From NCBI RefSeq assembly GCF_019236475.1, contig NZ_JAFAIX010000010.1, positions 62,001 to 126,000 on the forward strand: DNA of 64,000 bases, read 5' to 3'. The notes beneath the pieces were generated by a model. It did no database searches, had not been told where the DNA came from, and worked only from the letters and a program-made list of their open reading frames with translations. This stretch comes from Chitinophaga sp. (GTDB lineage Bacteria > Bacteroidota > Bacteroidia > Chitinophagales > Chitinophagaceae). Positions 42,372 through 51,185 of the stretch are shown piece after piece. Both the position numbers and the translations under genes were made by a program. How positions within the stretch are numbered: position 1 is the first letter of the stretch; the number at the start of each line of letters is the position of its first letter.

Positions 42372-43301
42372 ATGCCTGATATAAATAACCTTGCCGACAC
42401 GATTTCGAGCTTTAACGGATTTTATGAAGAGATAGCCGCTCTCCTAAATAACCATCGCACCCGTCAGCCACTGTCGGGGGCGGAACTCCGCATTTTATAC
42501 GAAGTAGCCCGTGGAAATCATCCAAATGCAGGGCAACTGGCCCTTGCTACAGGTACCGATCCTGGATACCTAACCCGCATCGTCCGATCCCTCCAGCAAC
42601 AAGGCTTGATACTCCGCATCCCAGCGCCTACAGATGCCCGCAGCTTTTCCCTGGGCCTTACCCCGGATGGAGAATCCTTATTGACCACCCTCCACCAGGA
42701 AAGTCGCGAAGATATCTTGCGCCTCATCGCCCCGCTCACCCAGCAACAACAGGAACAATTAGGATCTGCCATGAAAACGATCCACCGCCTCTTGGGGAAA
42801 GACGAAAGCAGCACCGGAGAAGGTATCATCTTCCGAAATATTATCCTCCCCGGCGATATCGGCTACTTAATTCATCTTCACGGCGACCTCTATGCAAAAG
42901 AAAAAGGCTACAACCTGGAATTTGAGGCCTATGTCTGTAAAACCTTCTATGAATTTGTGGCGAGCTATTCACCGGCAAAGGATCGCCTGTTCTTGGCCAC
43001 TGAAGGCGGCCGCATAGTGGGGGCAGTGGCTATTCTTGGTGCAGGAAGGCTCGCACAACTACGATGGTTCCTCGTGCATCCCGATTACCGGGGCCGCGGA
43101 CTAGGTAGGAAACTAATCACGGATGCACTGGAATTCTGTCGGGAAAAGCGTTTCCAGACGGTATACCTCATGACCACCAGTATGCAAACTTCCGCCATCG
43201 CACTGTATAAGCAGATGGGATTCAGGAAAACAGGGGAGAAGCTGCTCCAGCTTTGGGGCCAGCAATTATATGAGCAACGTTATGATATGGACCTGATGTG
43301 A
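42372..43301 (+). CDS. MarR-type regulator fused to GNAT acetyltransferase (second paralogue)
   Basis: The 309-residue protein (ATG at 42372, preferred over an upstream frame that runs into the operators) has a MarR domain (about residues 1-145; NAGQLALATGTDPGYLTRIVRS, PAPTDARSFSLGLT) and a GNAT domain (about 155-309; RWFLVHPDYRGRGLGRKLI, the acetyl-CoA loop, and YKQMGFRKTGEK). It has the same architecture as the protein at 8823 but differs in the MarR half. It is divergent from the sodium symporter, with two identical palindromes between them. The acetyl acceptor is unknown. Confidence 0.9.
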   Translation: MPDINNLADTISSFNGFYEEIAALLNNHRTRQPLSGAELRILYEVARGNHPNAGQLALATGTDPGYLTRIVRSLQQQGLILRIPAPTDARSFSLGLTPDGESLLTTLHQESREDILRLIAPLTQQQQEQLGSAMKTIHRLLGKDESSTGEGIIFRNIILPGDIGYLIHLHGDLYAKEKGYNLEFEAYVCKTFYEFVASYSPAKDRLFLATEGGRIVGAVAILGAGRLAQLRWFLVHPDYRGRGLGRKLITDALEFCREKRFQTVYLMTTSMQTSAIALYKQMGFRKTGEKLLQLWGQQLYEQRYDMDLM

Positions 43302-43331
43302 TTTTTTCAGATAGCCGCCTCCGTTATAGCA

Positions 43332-43790
43332 TCAGGCATAACGGTGCAAAAGCACGATCTGTCCTAAATGGTAGGAATCATGATCTGTCAGGCCCTGGAG
43401 ATAATAGATAGCCGTGTTATCCGTGCCAGGAAATACATCAAATAATTCCCCTTCTGGAAACTGACGGATAGCCTTCACGATACTGCCAAAGGAATGCTCC
43501 AATCGCTGTATGGTGCCATGCCAATTATCTGGACCATGATTATCCGGTAGGTAGAAGTCGGGCAGGTCCCCGTCCTGCTCAGGCGCTTCATTATGCATAT
43601 AGCGCTCTACCCGCTGATGCCAATAAATGAGGTGATTGACGATTTGCCAGATGCAGTTGGAATCCTGGAAACGCTTTACTGCCTTATCTGCATCAATGCG
43701 GATAAGATGTTCCTTAAAAGTAACCCCTATCCAGGGTTCGCCATTGTAAAGACTTTCCAGTGAATTGGCTACATGTTTTGTAAATGACAT
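43332..43790 (-). CDS. DinB-like protein
   Basis: The 152-residue protein is a four-helix DinB/YfiT-type protein, with His residues in IWQIVNHLIYWHQRVE (about residue 48) and DHDSYHLGQIVLL (about 135) placed as the family's metal ligands. Members include thiol S-transferases using bacillithiol or mycothiol, and many of unknown role. Substrate unknown. Confidence 0.85.
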   Translation of the reverse strand: MSFTKHVANSLESLYNGEPWIGVTFKEHLIRIDADKAVKRFQDSNCIWQIVNHLIYWHQRVERYMHNEAPEQDGDLPDFYLPDNHGPDNWHGTIQRLEHSFGSIVKAIRQFPEGELFDVFPGTDNTAIYYLQGLTDHDSYHLGQIVLLHRYA

Positions 43791-43847
43791 ACCTGAAAGA
43801 TTAAGGAATTGATACTCGTTATTCGTAATTTACAAAAAAACCTGGTT

Positions 43848-45485
43848 ATGAATCAACTGGAACTGGAAAGCAACAAAAACGAAGATTCCATTCGTCTGGC
43901 TGTAAGTACAATGAAACAGCGCCTTGGTGTCATTGAACAGGGCGGTGGTAAAAAAAGCCTGGAGAAAGTACGGCAACGCGGTAAGTTAACTGCCCGCGAA
44001 CGCATTGCCTACCTGATCGACAAAGAATCCAAATTTACAGAAATCGGCGCCTTCGCTGCGTACGACATGTACTCCGAACACGGCGGCTGTCCCGCTGCCG
44101 GAACCGTTGCGGGTATAGGCTATGTCAGCGGCCGCCAATGCATGATCGTGGCCAACGACATGACCGTTAAAGCGGGAGCCTGGTTCCCCTTAACAGGCAA
44201 GAAAAACTTACGCCTGCAAGAAATCGCCATGGAAAACAGGTTGCCTGTAATCTACCTGGTAGACAGTGCCGGGGTTTTCCTCCCTATGCAAGACGAAATC
44301 TTTCCAGACAAGGAACATTTCGGTCGTATCTTCCGCAATAACGCACGCATGAGCGCTATGGGCATCACCCAGATCGCTGCTGTGATGGGCAGTTGTGTGG
44401 CAGGCGGCGCGTATCTCCCGATCATGTCTGACGAAGTACTCATGGTGGAAGGAAACGGTTCTATCTTCCTGGCAGGCCCTTACCTGGTAAAAGCCGCTAT
44501 CGGCGAAGACGTAGATGCGGAAACGTTAGGTGGCGCCGTTACCCATACGGAAATCTCTGGGATTGCCGACTACAAATTCAAATCGGACGAAGAGTGCCTG
44601 GACCGTATCAAGCATATCGTTGGCAAAATCGGCCATAACACTGGCGCAGGCTACGATCGCATCAAGCCAGTAGCACCGTTATTCCCTGCGGAAGAACTGT
44701 ACAAACTGATGCCAGCAGAAAGTACGAAACCTTATGATATGCTGGACATCATTCATCGCCTGGTGGATGGTTCCGAGTTTGATCAGTATAAGGAAGATTA
44801 CGGGAAAAGCATCCTCTGTGGCTACGCCCGTATCGATGGCTGGGCAGTAGGTATCGTTGCGAACCAACGCAAGATTGTAAAAAGTCGCAAAGGGGAAATG
44901 CAGATGGGTGGCGTTATTTACAACGACAGCGCCGACAAAGCATCCCGCTTCATCATGAATTGTAACCAGAAAAAAATTCCACTGGTATTCCTACAGGACG
45001 TTACTGGCTTTATGGTGGGCAGCAGAAGCGAACATGCAGGCATCATTAAGGATGGCGCTAAACTCGTGAATGCGGTAGCCAATTCCGTAGTCCCTAAAAT
45101 CACCATTATCATTGGTAATTCCTACGGCGCTGGTAACTATGCCATGTGCGGAAAAGCTTATGATCCACGTTTCATTTATGCCTGGCCCACTGCTAAAATC
45201 GCAGTGATGGGAGGAGAACAGGCCGCCAAAACATTACTACAAATACAGGTTGCATCGCTAAAGGCTAAAGGAGAAGAAATCTCGCCTGAAGAAGAAAGCA
45301 AATTATTGGCAGCTATCACTGAAAAGTATACTGCACAAACTACTCCATACTATGCCGCTGCTAGATTATGGGTAGATGATATCATCGATCCAGTGGACAC
45401 ACGGTCACGTATATCCGAAGGAATCAAGGCTGCCGAAAACGCACCTATTGAGCAATCCTTCAACGTAGGCGTATTCCAGGTATAG
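43848..45485 (+). CDS. Acyl-CoA carboxylase beta subunit, methylcrotonoyl-CoA carboxylase-like
   Basis: The 545-residue protein (ATG at 43848) is a carboxyltransferase beta subunit: QRGKLTARERIAYLID, the first crotonase-like half with SAGVFLPMQDEIFPD and GSCVAGGAYLP, and the second half with FMVGSRSEHAGIIKDGAK, GNSYGAGNYAMCGKAYDPRF and AVMGGEQAAKT. The last motifs are those of methylcrotonoyl-CoA carboxylase beta, used in leucine breakdown, rather than propionyl-CoA carboxylase. The biotin-carrying alpha subunit is not adjacent and must be encoded elsewhere. RNase HI follows after 31 bases. Confidence 0.9.
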   Translation: MNQLELESNKNEDSIRLAVSTMKQRLGVIEQGGGKKSLEKVRQRGKLTARERIAYLIDKESKFTEIGAFAAYDMYSEHGGCPAAGTVAGIGYVSGRQCMIVANDMTVKAGAWFPLTGKKNLRLQEIAMENRLPVIYLVDSAGVFLPMQDEIFPDKEHFGRIFRNNARMSAMGITQIAAVMGSCVAGGAYLPIMSDEVLMVEGNGSIFLAGPYLVKAAIGEDVDAETLGGAVTHTEISGIADYKFKSDEECLDRIKHIVGKIGHNTGAGYDRIKPVAPLFPAEELYKLMPAESTKPYDMLDIIHRLVDGSEFDQYKEDYGKSILCGYARIDGWAVGIVANQRKIVKSRKGEMQMGGVIYNDSADKASRFIMNCNQKKIPLVFLQDVTGFMVGSRSEHAGIIKDGAKLVNAVANSVVPKITIIIGNSYGAGNYAMCGKAYDPRFIYAWPTAKIAVMGGEQAAKTLLQIQVASLKAKGEEISPEEESKLLAAITEKYTAQTTPYYAAARLWVDDIIDPVDTRSRISEGIKAAENAPIEQSFNVGVFQV

Positions 45486-45516
45486 GAATAATGTGTGAAT
45501 CCACTATCTTCGCCGA

Positions 45517-45978
45517 ATGGCTGAACTCATCATATATACAGACGGAGCATCACGCGGTAACCCCGGTCCCGGCGGTTACGGCGTGATACTCATGTGGGGA
45601 AACGTTAGAAAGGAATTGTCCCAGGGATACCGTAAAACCACCAATAACCGCATGGAATTACTAGCGGTGATCACCGGCCTGGAAGTCCTTACCCGCGAGG
45701 GTTTGGACATCACTGTTTATACCGATAGTAAATATGTGGTAGACAGTATCGAAAAAGGATGGATATGGGGTTGGGTGAAAACTGGTTTCAAAGACAAAAA
45801 AAATAAAGACCTCTGGATGCGGTTTATCCCGCTCTATCGCAAGCATAAAGTAAAAATGAACTGGGTGAAAGGCCATGCCTCGAACCCTTTCAACAACCGC
45901 TGTGATGAACTGGCCACGCAGGCCGCCGATAGCGGCAACTGGCTGATCGACACCGGCTTTGAAAGCGGTAACGGATAA
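45517..45978 (+). CDS. rnhA: Ribonuclease HI
   Basis: The 153-residue protein starts IIYTDGASRGNPGPGGYG (first catalytic Asp at residue 9), with NRMELLAV (Glu), VYTDSKYVVDSIEKGW (Asp) and GHASNPFNNRCDELA (final Asp), the complete DEDD set. It cleaves RNA in RNA-DNA hybrids and fits the normal bacterial length. Confidence 0.95.
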   Translation: MAELIIYTDGASRGNPGPGGYGVILMWGNVRKELSQGYRKTTNNRMELLAVITGLEVLTREGLDITVYTDSKYVVDSIEKGWIWGWVKTGFKDKKNKDLWMRFIPLYRKHKVKMNWVKGHASNPFNNRCDELATQAADSGNWLIDTGFESGNG

Positions 45979-46049
45979 ACTGCTGTCACACCAAACAGAA
46001 CCAATTCAATAGTTGAGTTGTAATTATTCCGACAATTCAACTATTGCTT

Positions 46050-47759
46050 ATGTTCGAATGGCTCATCCACACCCTGCAGAAATACCCTGAAATTGCAGTG
46101 ATGTTAACCCTCATGCTGGGGTACCTAATCGGAAAAGTACGTATCAAAGGCTTTACCCTTGGCACCGTAACTGGTGTACTACTCGTAGGTATTTTCATAG
46201 GCACTTATCATATACATATCCCCGATGGCGCCAAAGCCATTTTCTTCCTCTTCTTTCTGTTTTGTACGGGTTATGGTATCGGGCCACAGTTTTTTCAAGC
46301 GTTGAGAAAAGACGGGATGCCCATTGCCGTATTTTCATTTATGGTATGTGTCAGTAGTTTGCTACTCTGCTGGATCATCTCGTCCATATTACGTTTTGAA
46401 ATAGGAACGGCCGCGGGCTTCATGTCTGGCGCCAATACTTGCTCCGCTATTATCGGGGTGGCCTCTAATAGTATTAAGGATCTTAATATCCCGGATTTCG
46501 AGAAATCAAAATACTTGGACCAGATACCCGTAGCATATGCCGTTACCTATATTTTTGGTACTGCTGGCACTAGCTGGTTCCTCTCTGTGATTGGCCCCTG
46601 GTTTATGTCTGGCAGCAGGGCAAAACTGATTGAAGAAACCAAGCAACTGGAATCGCAACTGGCCGAATCGGCCACGGAAGAAGAAGGCGCTCCTACCAAT
46701 GCATACGATAAAGTGGCTTTCCGAGCCTATCTACTCAGTAGAGATATTATCGGTGATGGCCAAACAGTAACGGAACTGGAAGATTCCCTCAAGGCCAAAG
46801 GTCGTATGCTCTGGATGCTGCGCGTACGGCGGGAAGGGAGGCTGATATCCCTTACGCCGGATCTCATTTTACATGCAGGAGATATCGTAGCAGTAGGAGG
46901 GCAGCGGGTTTCAGCCATCGGCGCAGATAGCCTCTTAGGTAAAGAAGTAGCAGATGTTGAACTCCTGACCTTCCCGGTGCAAGATGCCATGGTATATGTC
47001 ACCAATAGAAGTATTATCGGCCACCATATACGCAGACTCGCTGCTGATCCTTGTTTTAGAGGTATCAGCGTCCGTAAACTCACGAGGGCAGGGATTGAAA
47101 TCCCTTTATCTCCACTAACGGTGCTCGCCAAAGGAGATGTATTAGAATTAGTAGGTATCCAACAAGACCTAGACAGGGCCATCAAATTACTAGGCTTCAA
47201 GGAGAAAACCGGGGTGGAAACAGATATCATTTACATGGCCGGTGGTATCGTAATCGGTGCTTTGGTAGGAGCCCTATCTGTAAAGGTGGGAAAAGTACCC
47301 CTGGAACTCAGTACCAGCGGCGGTTCGCTCATAGCTGGGCTCTTTTTTGGCTGGTTACGCAGTGCCAGACCTACTTTTGGCTATATCCCGCCATCTTCGC
47401 AATGGGTATTGGCAAAATTGGGTCTGCATGTCTTTATTGCGATAGTCGGACTCACTTCCAGCGAAGGATTCCTGACTGGATTGAAACAGGAGGGTATCAC
47501 CCTCTTCCTAGCTGGTATCGTATTAAGCCTTTCTCCTATGGTACTGGCGCTTTTTCTTTCCAAATACGTCTTCAAATTTCATCCGGCGGTAGGGCTGGGA
47601 GCCTGTGCTGGCGCGCATGACGAGTCGGCCCCACTACTGGCTATACAGGATGCGCTGAATAGTAAGGTGCCCGCACTAGGCTATACAGTAGCCTATGCCG
47701 TCGCCAATATCACCCTCACCACTTCAGGGGTCATTATTGTACTCCTAATGAGCCATTGA
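46050..47759 (+). CDS. AspT/YidE-type membrane transporter with two RCK_C domains
   Basis: The 569-residue protein (ATG at 46050) has N-terminal membrane helices (about residues 1-190), two TrkA_C/RCK_C domains (about 220-290 and 305-380; MLRVRREGRLISLTPDLIL and SVRKLTRAGIEIPLSPLTV), then further helices (about 395-569; HPAVGLGACAGAHDESAP). This is the plan of the aspartate:alanine exchanger/YidE/YbjL family. The transported solute is unknown for most members. The RCK_C domains suggest gating by a cytoplasmic ligand. Confidence 0.87.
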   Translation: MFEWLIHTLQKYPEIAVMLTLMLGYLIGKVRIKGFTLGTVTGVLLVGIFIGTYHIHIPDGAKAIFFLFFLFCTGYGIGPQFFQALRKDGMPIAVFSFMVCVSSLLLCWIISSILRFEIGTAAGFMSGANTCSAIIGVASNSIKDLNIPDFEKSKYLDQIPVAYAVTYIFGTAGTSWFLSVIGPWFMSGSRAKLIEETKQLESQLAESATEEEGAPTNAYDKVAFRAYLLSRDIIGDGQTVTELEDSLKAKGRMLWMLRVRREGRLISLTPDLILHAGDIVAVGGQRVSAIGADSLLGKEVADVELLTFPVQDAMVYVTNRSIIGHHIRRLAADPCFRGISVRKLTRAGIEIPLSPLTVLAKGDVLELVGIQQDLDRAIKLLGFKEKTGVETDIIYMAGGIVIGALVGALSVKVGKVPLELSTSGGSLIAGLFFGWLRSARPTFGYIPPSSQWVLAKLGLHVFIAIVGLTSSEGFLTGLKQEGITLFLAGIVLSLSPMVLALFLSKYVFKFHPAVGLGACAGAHDESAPLLAIQDALNSKVPALGYTVAYAVANITLTTSGVIIVLLMSH

Positions 47760-47791
47760 AAATAAATTTCGCCACTTTTTTAACATTTCTT

Positions 47792-47822
47792 TTTGTAGAT
47801 AACAGAATAACCCCTAGCTTTG
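47792..47822 (+). promoter_or_regulatory. Consensus Bacteroidota promoter of the SusC/SusD operon
   Basis: TTTG (47792-47795), exactly 19 bases, then TAGCTTTG (47815-47822) match the -33/-7 consensus TTTG-N19-TAnnTTTG without mismatch. Transcription should start near 47829, giving a leader of ~255 bases before susC that contains a short Cys-rich frame. A small inverted repeat (CTATA-AGTC-TATAG, 47828-47841) lies at the expected start. Confidence 0.85.
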
Positions 47823-47859
47823 CGCTCCTATAAGTCTATAGAATTAATAGGGTAATAAA

Positions 47860-47952
47860 ATGAAACTCATGACAGGGAACCACATACGAAGAAACCAACT
47901 GCAATGTACTGCTTACTCACCGTGTTGTTGCGATACCCGAATGTATTGTTGA
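47860..47952 (+). CDS. Cys-rich 30-residue leader peptide upstream of SusC/SusD
   Basis: I do not know a named family. An ATG at 47860 opens a frame of 30 codons, ended by TGA at 47950-47952. The product begins MKLMTGNHIRRNQLQC and ends SPCCCDTRMYC, so five of 30 residues are Cys (16, 22-24, 30), with three in a row. It lies inside the 5' leader made by the consensus promoter, ~30 bases after the predicted transcription start, with an A-rich sequence (GGTAATAAA) before the ATG, typical of Bacteroidota starts. 132 bases separate it from susC. A run of Cys codons in a leader suggests ribosome stalling when cysteine is short, with an effect on downstream expression; that is inference. No clear terminator/antiterminator pair is seen, but TTTTTT near 48050 follows possible weak hairpins. 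Confidence 0.72.
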   Translation: MKLMTGNHIRRNQLQCTAYSPCCCDTRMYC

Positions 47953-48084
47953 TATAGCCGCACCATCAACTAACACCAACTAAATAACAAGGGAAACAGA
48001 GCTTGGATACCTGGCGCCGTATAGGAGCTGGGATGACCATTTCATGCTTTTTTAAAACAACAAAACCTCCATAATTAAAATATT

Positions 48085-51000
48085 ATGTCACAACGATTAC
48101 TATTAGTTTTTCTCGTGTTGCTGGGCCCTGTATTGGGTTACGCACAAACGCGCACGGTAACAGGTACGGTATTGTCGGCACGCGACAAGGCGCCTTTACC
48201 TGGAGCAACCGTAGTGGTGAAAGGTACTTCCAAAGGTACTGCCACCAATGTAGACGGTGCTTTTAAATTAGACATCAATGATCCCGCGGCCACCACGCTG
48301 GTGGTGAGCTTTATAGGTATGACACCACAGGAAGTGGCTATAACAGCAGCGCCTATACGTATCTCCCTGGAATCTTCCAGTAAGGATATAGATGAGGTGG
48401 TGGTGATTGCCTATGGTACTGGTAAGAAGAATTCACTCACGGGTTCTGTGTCACAGATTAAAGGGGCAGAATTGGAAGATCGCCAGATCTCCAGTGTTTC
48501 CCGCGGTCTGCAAGGACAAGTAGCGGGTGTGCAAAGTACCGCCCAGAGTGGACAGCCTGGTTCTGATGCTACGATCCGCATCCGTGGTATTGGCTCTATC
48601 AATGCTTCTTCTGATCCATTATATGTGGTGGATGGCGCACCATATACAGGTAGTATTAATGCGATCAATCCATCTGATATTGAATCTATTTCTGTACTGA
48701 AAGATGCTGCTTCCAGCGCCCTGTATGGTTCTCGCGGTGCAAACGGCGTGATTATCATTACCACTAAGAAAGGGAAAGGCAATGGTACCAATATCAATGC
48801 GCGTGTAAGCCAAGGTTATTCTAAACGCGCGGTGAAGGATTATGCGCAGATGAGTACAGAGCAGTATTTCCAATTATATTGGGAAGCCTTACGTAATACA
48901 GGTCTTACCAATGGCCTATCGGCAGACGCGGCCGCTGCATATGCCAGCGGCAATGTAGTCGGAGACCTAGGCATCAACCCTTTTGGAACGGCGTATCCTA
49001 CACCAGTAGGACTGGATGGAAAAATCGTAGCAGGCGCTCACCCGCTCTGGAACGATAACTGGAATGATGCATTACAACGTACTGGGCACCGCACACAGGC
49101 GGATGTATCTATCAGCGGTAGTTCCGATAAAGCAAGATATTATGTTTCCGGCGGATACCTGGATGATCAAGGTATTTACCTGGGCTCTGGCTTCAAACGT
49201 TATAATGTACGTACCAACCTGGATTTGGATGCTAAGAAATGGTTGAAAGTGGGTATGAACCTCGCTGCTGCACATTCTGACCAACAAGCGCCTCCTTCTG
49301 AAGATAGCCGCTCTGATAACTATGTGAACTATGGCAGATTAATGCCATCTTTCTATCCTGTATACCAACGCGATCTTGCAACAGGCGCTTATATCCTGGA
49401 TGCGAACGGCAATAAGATCTTTGATTATGGCGCTTATCGTCCAAGTGCCAGCAATCCTAGGTCTAACCTGGCACAAACTGCCAATATCGATCTGCACAAT
49501 GTACTCCTGGACAACGTGTCTGCCCGCACTTTTGCAGAAGCCACTATCTGGGATCAGTTGAAATTTAAGACTACTTACAGCGCCGACTATACGCAGCGCA
49601 TGACCCATGATTACACGAATCCAACTTTAGGTTTTGATGCACCTATTGGTGGTACCGTAGATCGTGGTAGCTTCCGTACATTCAGTTGGACATTCAACAA
49701 TATTCTTACCTACGATAAAACCTTCCAGCAGAAACATCATATTAGCTTACTCGCTGGTCAGGAAGCTTATAAATACAAGTATACCTTCATCGACGGAAAC
49801 CGCTCCGGCTTTGCGCTGCCAGGTGTGAACGAACCTGCTGACGCCTCTGTACTGCTGGGCTACACTGGTTATACCGATGTATTTACTTTATCCAGTTACC
49901 TGTCACGTGCAGAATATGACTACAAAGGAAAATATTTCTTCTCTGGATCACTGCGTCGCGATGGTTCTTCCCGTTTCTCTCCAGAAAAACGTTGGGGTAC
50001 CTTCTGGTCTTTAGGCGGTTCTTGGAAAATGACGGAAGAGAATTGGCTGAAAGAGGCTAAGTGGCTGGATCTCCTGACGCTCCGCGCTAGCTATGGTGCG
50101 CAGGGAAATGACAACCTGGGTACTTTCTATGGTTACCAGAAATTATATGTGTCGAACCCCAACCTGGGAGAAGGTGGTACTTACCGCGACGCACTAGCCA
50201 ATACCAACCTGAAATGGGAAACAAATCTAAACCTCAACGCAGGGGTAGACTGGTCTATGTTTAATAACCGTTTTGGTGGTACGGTAGAATTCTTCCAGCG
50301 TAAATCAAAAGATCTGCTGTATCAGTTGCCACTGGCGCCTTCTACAGGTTATCCTTCTATTTCGCAGAACATTGGCGCAATGCGTAACAATGGTATAGAC
50401 GTAACATTAAGAGGTGTACCAGTGAGAACCAAAGACTTCCAATGGTCTGTTGACTTCAATCTCACCCATTACAAAAATACGGTGACTGCACTGCCGCAGA
50501 AAGAAATTATCAGTGGTACTAAAAAGTTGATGGTAGGCCACTCTATCTATGATTTCTATATCCGTCAATGGGCGGGTGTTGATGCTAAAACAGGTGCGCC
50601 GCTGTGGTATGTAACAGATCCTACTACCGGCAAGCAAACCACTACTTCCAACTATAGCAGCGGTTCCTTGTATTACTCCGGTTCTGCATTACCAGATGTA
50701 TATGGTGGTCTGACTAATACCTTCTCTTACCGTGGTATTTCCCTTTCTCTCCTCTGGGCTTACAGTCTGGGTGGAAAGGTACTGGACCAAGACTATCCTC
50801 AGTTGATGCATACAGGTAACAATCCTGGTCGTGCATGGTCCGAGGAAATACTCAACCGTTGGACACCACAAAACACCAATACAGATGTACCAAAGCTGAC
50901 GACCAACAATACGAACTGGACTTCTACCTCCACTCGTTTCCTCTACGATGCATCTTATGCGCGTCTGAAGAATGTGAACCTCAGCTATACATTGCCTAAA

Positions 51001-51174
51001 TCTTTATTAGAGAAGGCGCACCTGAATACGGTAACCGTGTATGTAACAGGCGAAAACCTGATTACCATCTACGGTCATAAGGGGATGGACCCTGAGCAGG
51101 CAGTAGCAGGTGTTACTTATTTCCGCTTTCCGGCTATCAAATCCGTATCTGCCGGTATTAATCTGAATTTCTAA
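48085..51174 (+). CDS. SusC/RagA-type TonB-linked outer-membrane transporter
   Basis: The 1029-residue protein has a signal peptide (LVFLVLLGPVLGYAQ), an N-terminal carboxypeptidase-D-like extension (about residues 20-105, RTVTGTVLSARDKAPLPGATV), the SusC TonB box region (DEVVVIAYGTGKKNSLTGSV), plug (IRIRGIGSINASSDPLYVVDG; shown in part, ISVLKDAASSALYGSRGANGVI) and a barrel ending in Phe (SAGINLNF). With SusD it imports a large solute. No glycosidase, sulfatase or peptidase is encoded beside it, so the cargo cannot be guessed from enzymes. A Cys-rich leader peptide precedes it, suggesting cysteine- or sulfur-linked control. Confidence 0.93.
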   Translation: MSQRLLLVFLVLLGPVLGYAQTRTVTGTVLSARDKAPLPGATVVVKGTSKGTATNVDGAFKLDINDPAATTLVVSFIGMTPQEVAITAAPIRISLESSSKDIDEVVVIAYGTGKKNSLTGSVSQIKGAELEDRQISSVSRGLQGQVAGVQSTAQSGQPGSDATIRIRGIGSINASSDPLYVVDGAPYTGSINAINPSDIESISVLKDAASSALYGSRGANGVIIITTKKGKGNGTNINARVSQGYSKRAVKDYAQMSTEQYFQLYWEALRNTGLTNGLSADAAAAYASGNVVGDLGINPFGTAYPTPVGLDGKIVAGAHPLWNDNWNDALQRTGHRTQADVSISGSSDKARYYVSGGYLDDQGIYLGSGFKRYNVRTNLDLDAKKWLKVGMNLAAAHSDQQAPPSEDSRSDNYVNYGRLMPSFYPVYQRDLATGAYILDANGNKIFDYGAYRPSASNPRSNLAQTANIDLHNVLLDNVSARTFAEATIWDQLKFKTTYSADYTQRMTHDYTNPTLGFDAPIGGTVDRGSFRTFSWTFNNILTYDKTFQQKHHISLLAGQEAYKYKYTFIDGNRSGFALPGVNEPADASVLLGYTGYTDVFTLSSYLSRAEYDYKGKYFFSGSLRRDGSSRFSPEKRWGTFWSLGGSWKMTEENWLKEAKWLDLLTLRASYGAQGNDNLGTFYGYQKLYVSNPNLGEGGTYRDALANTNLKWETNLNLNAGVDWSMFNNRFGGTVEFFQRKSKDLLYQLPLAPSTGYPSISQNIGAMRNNGIDVTLRGVPVRTKDFQWSVDFNLTHYKNTVTALPQKEIISGTKKLMVGHSIYDFYIRQWAGVDAKTGAPLWYVTDPTTGKQTTTSNYSSGSLYYSGSALPDVYGGLTNTFSYRGISLSLLWAYSLGGKVLDQDYPQLMHTGNNPGRAWSEEILNRWTPQNTNTDVPKLTTNNTNWTSTSTRFLYDASYARLKNVNLSYTLPKSLLEKAHLNTVTVYVTGENLITIYGHKGMDPEQAVAGVTYFRFPAIKSVSAGINLNF

Positions 51175-51185
51175 AAAACAGCGCC

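Noticed and set aside
46727-47230. 167-codon minus-strand frame
   Set aside because: Serine/threonine-rich shadow of the RCK_C region of the AspT/YidE-type transporter gene.
47952-48084. Classical terminator/antiterminator in the susC leader
   Set aside because: Only weak pairing (AGCT and ATAC/GTAT around GGCGCC) is seen, and the T-run near 48050 is too far from it; no mechanism is claimed.
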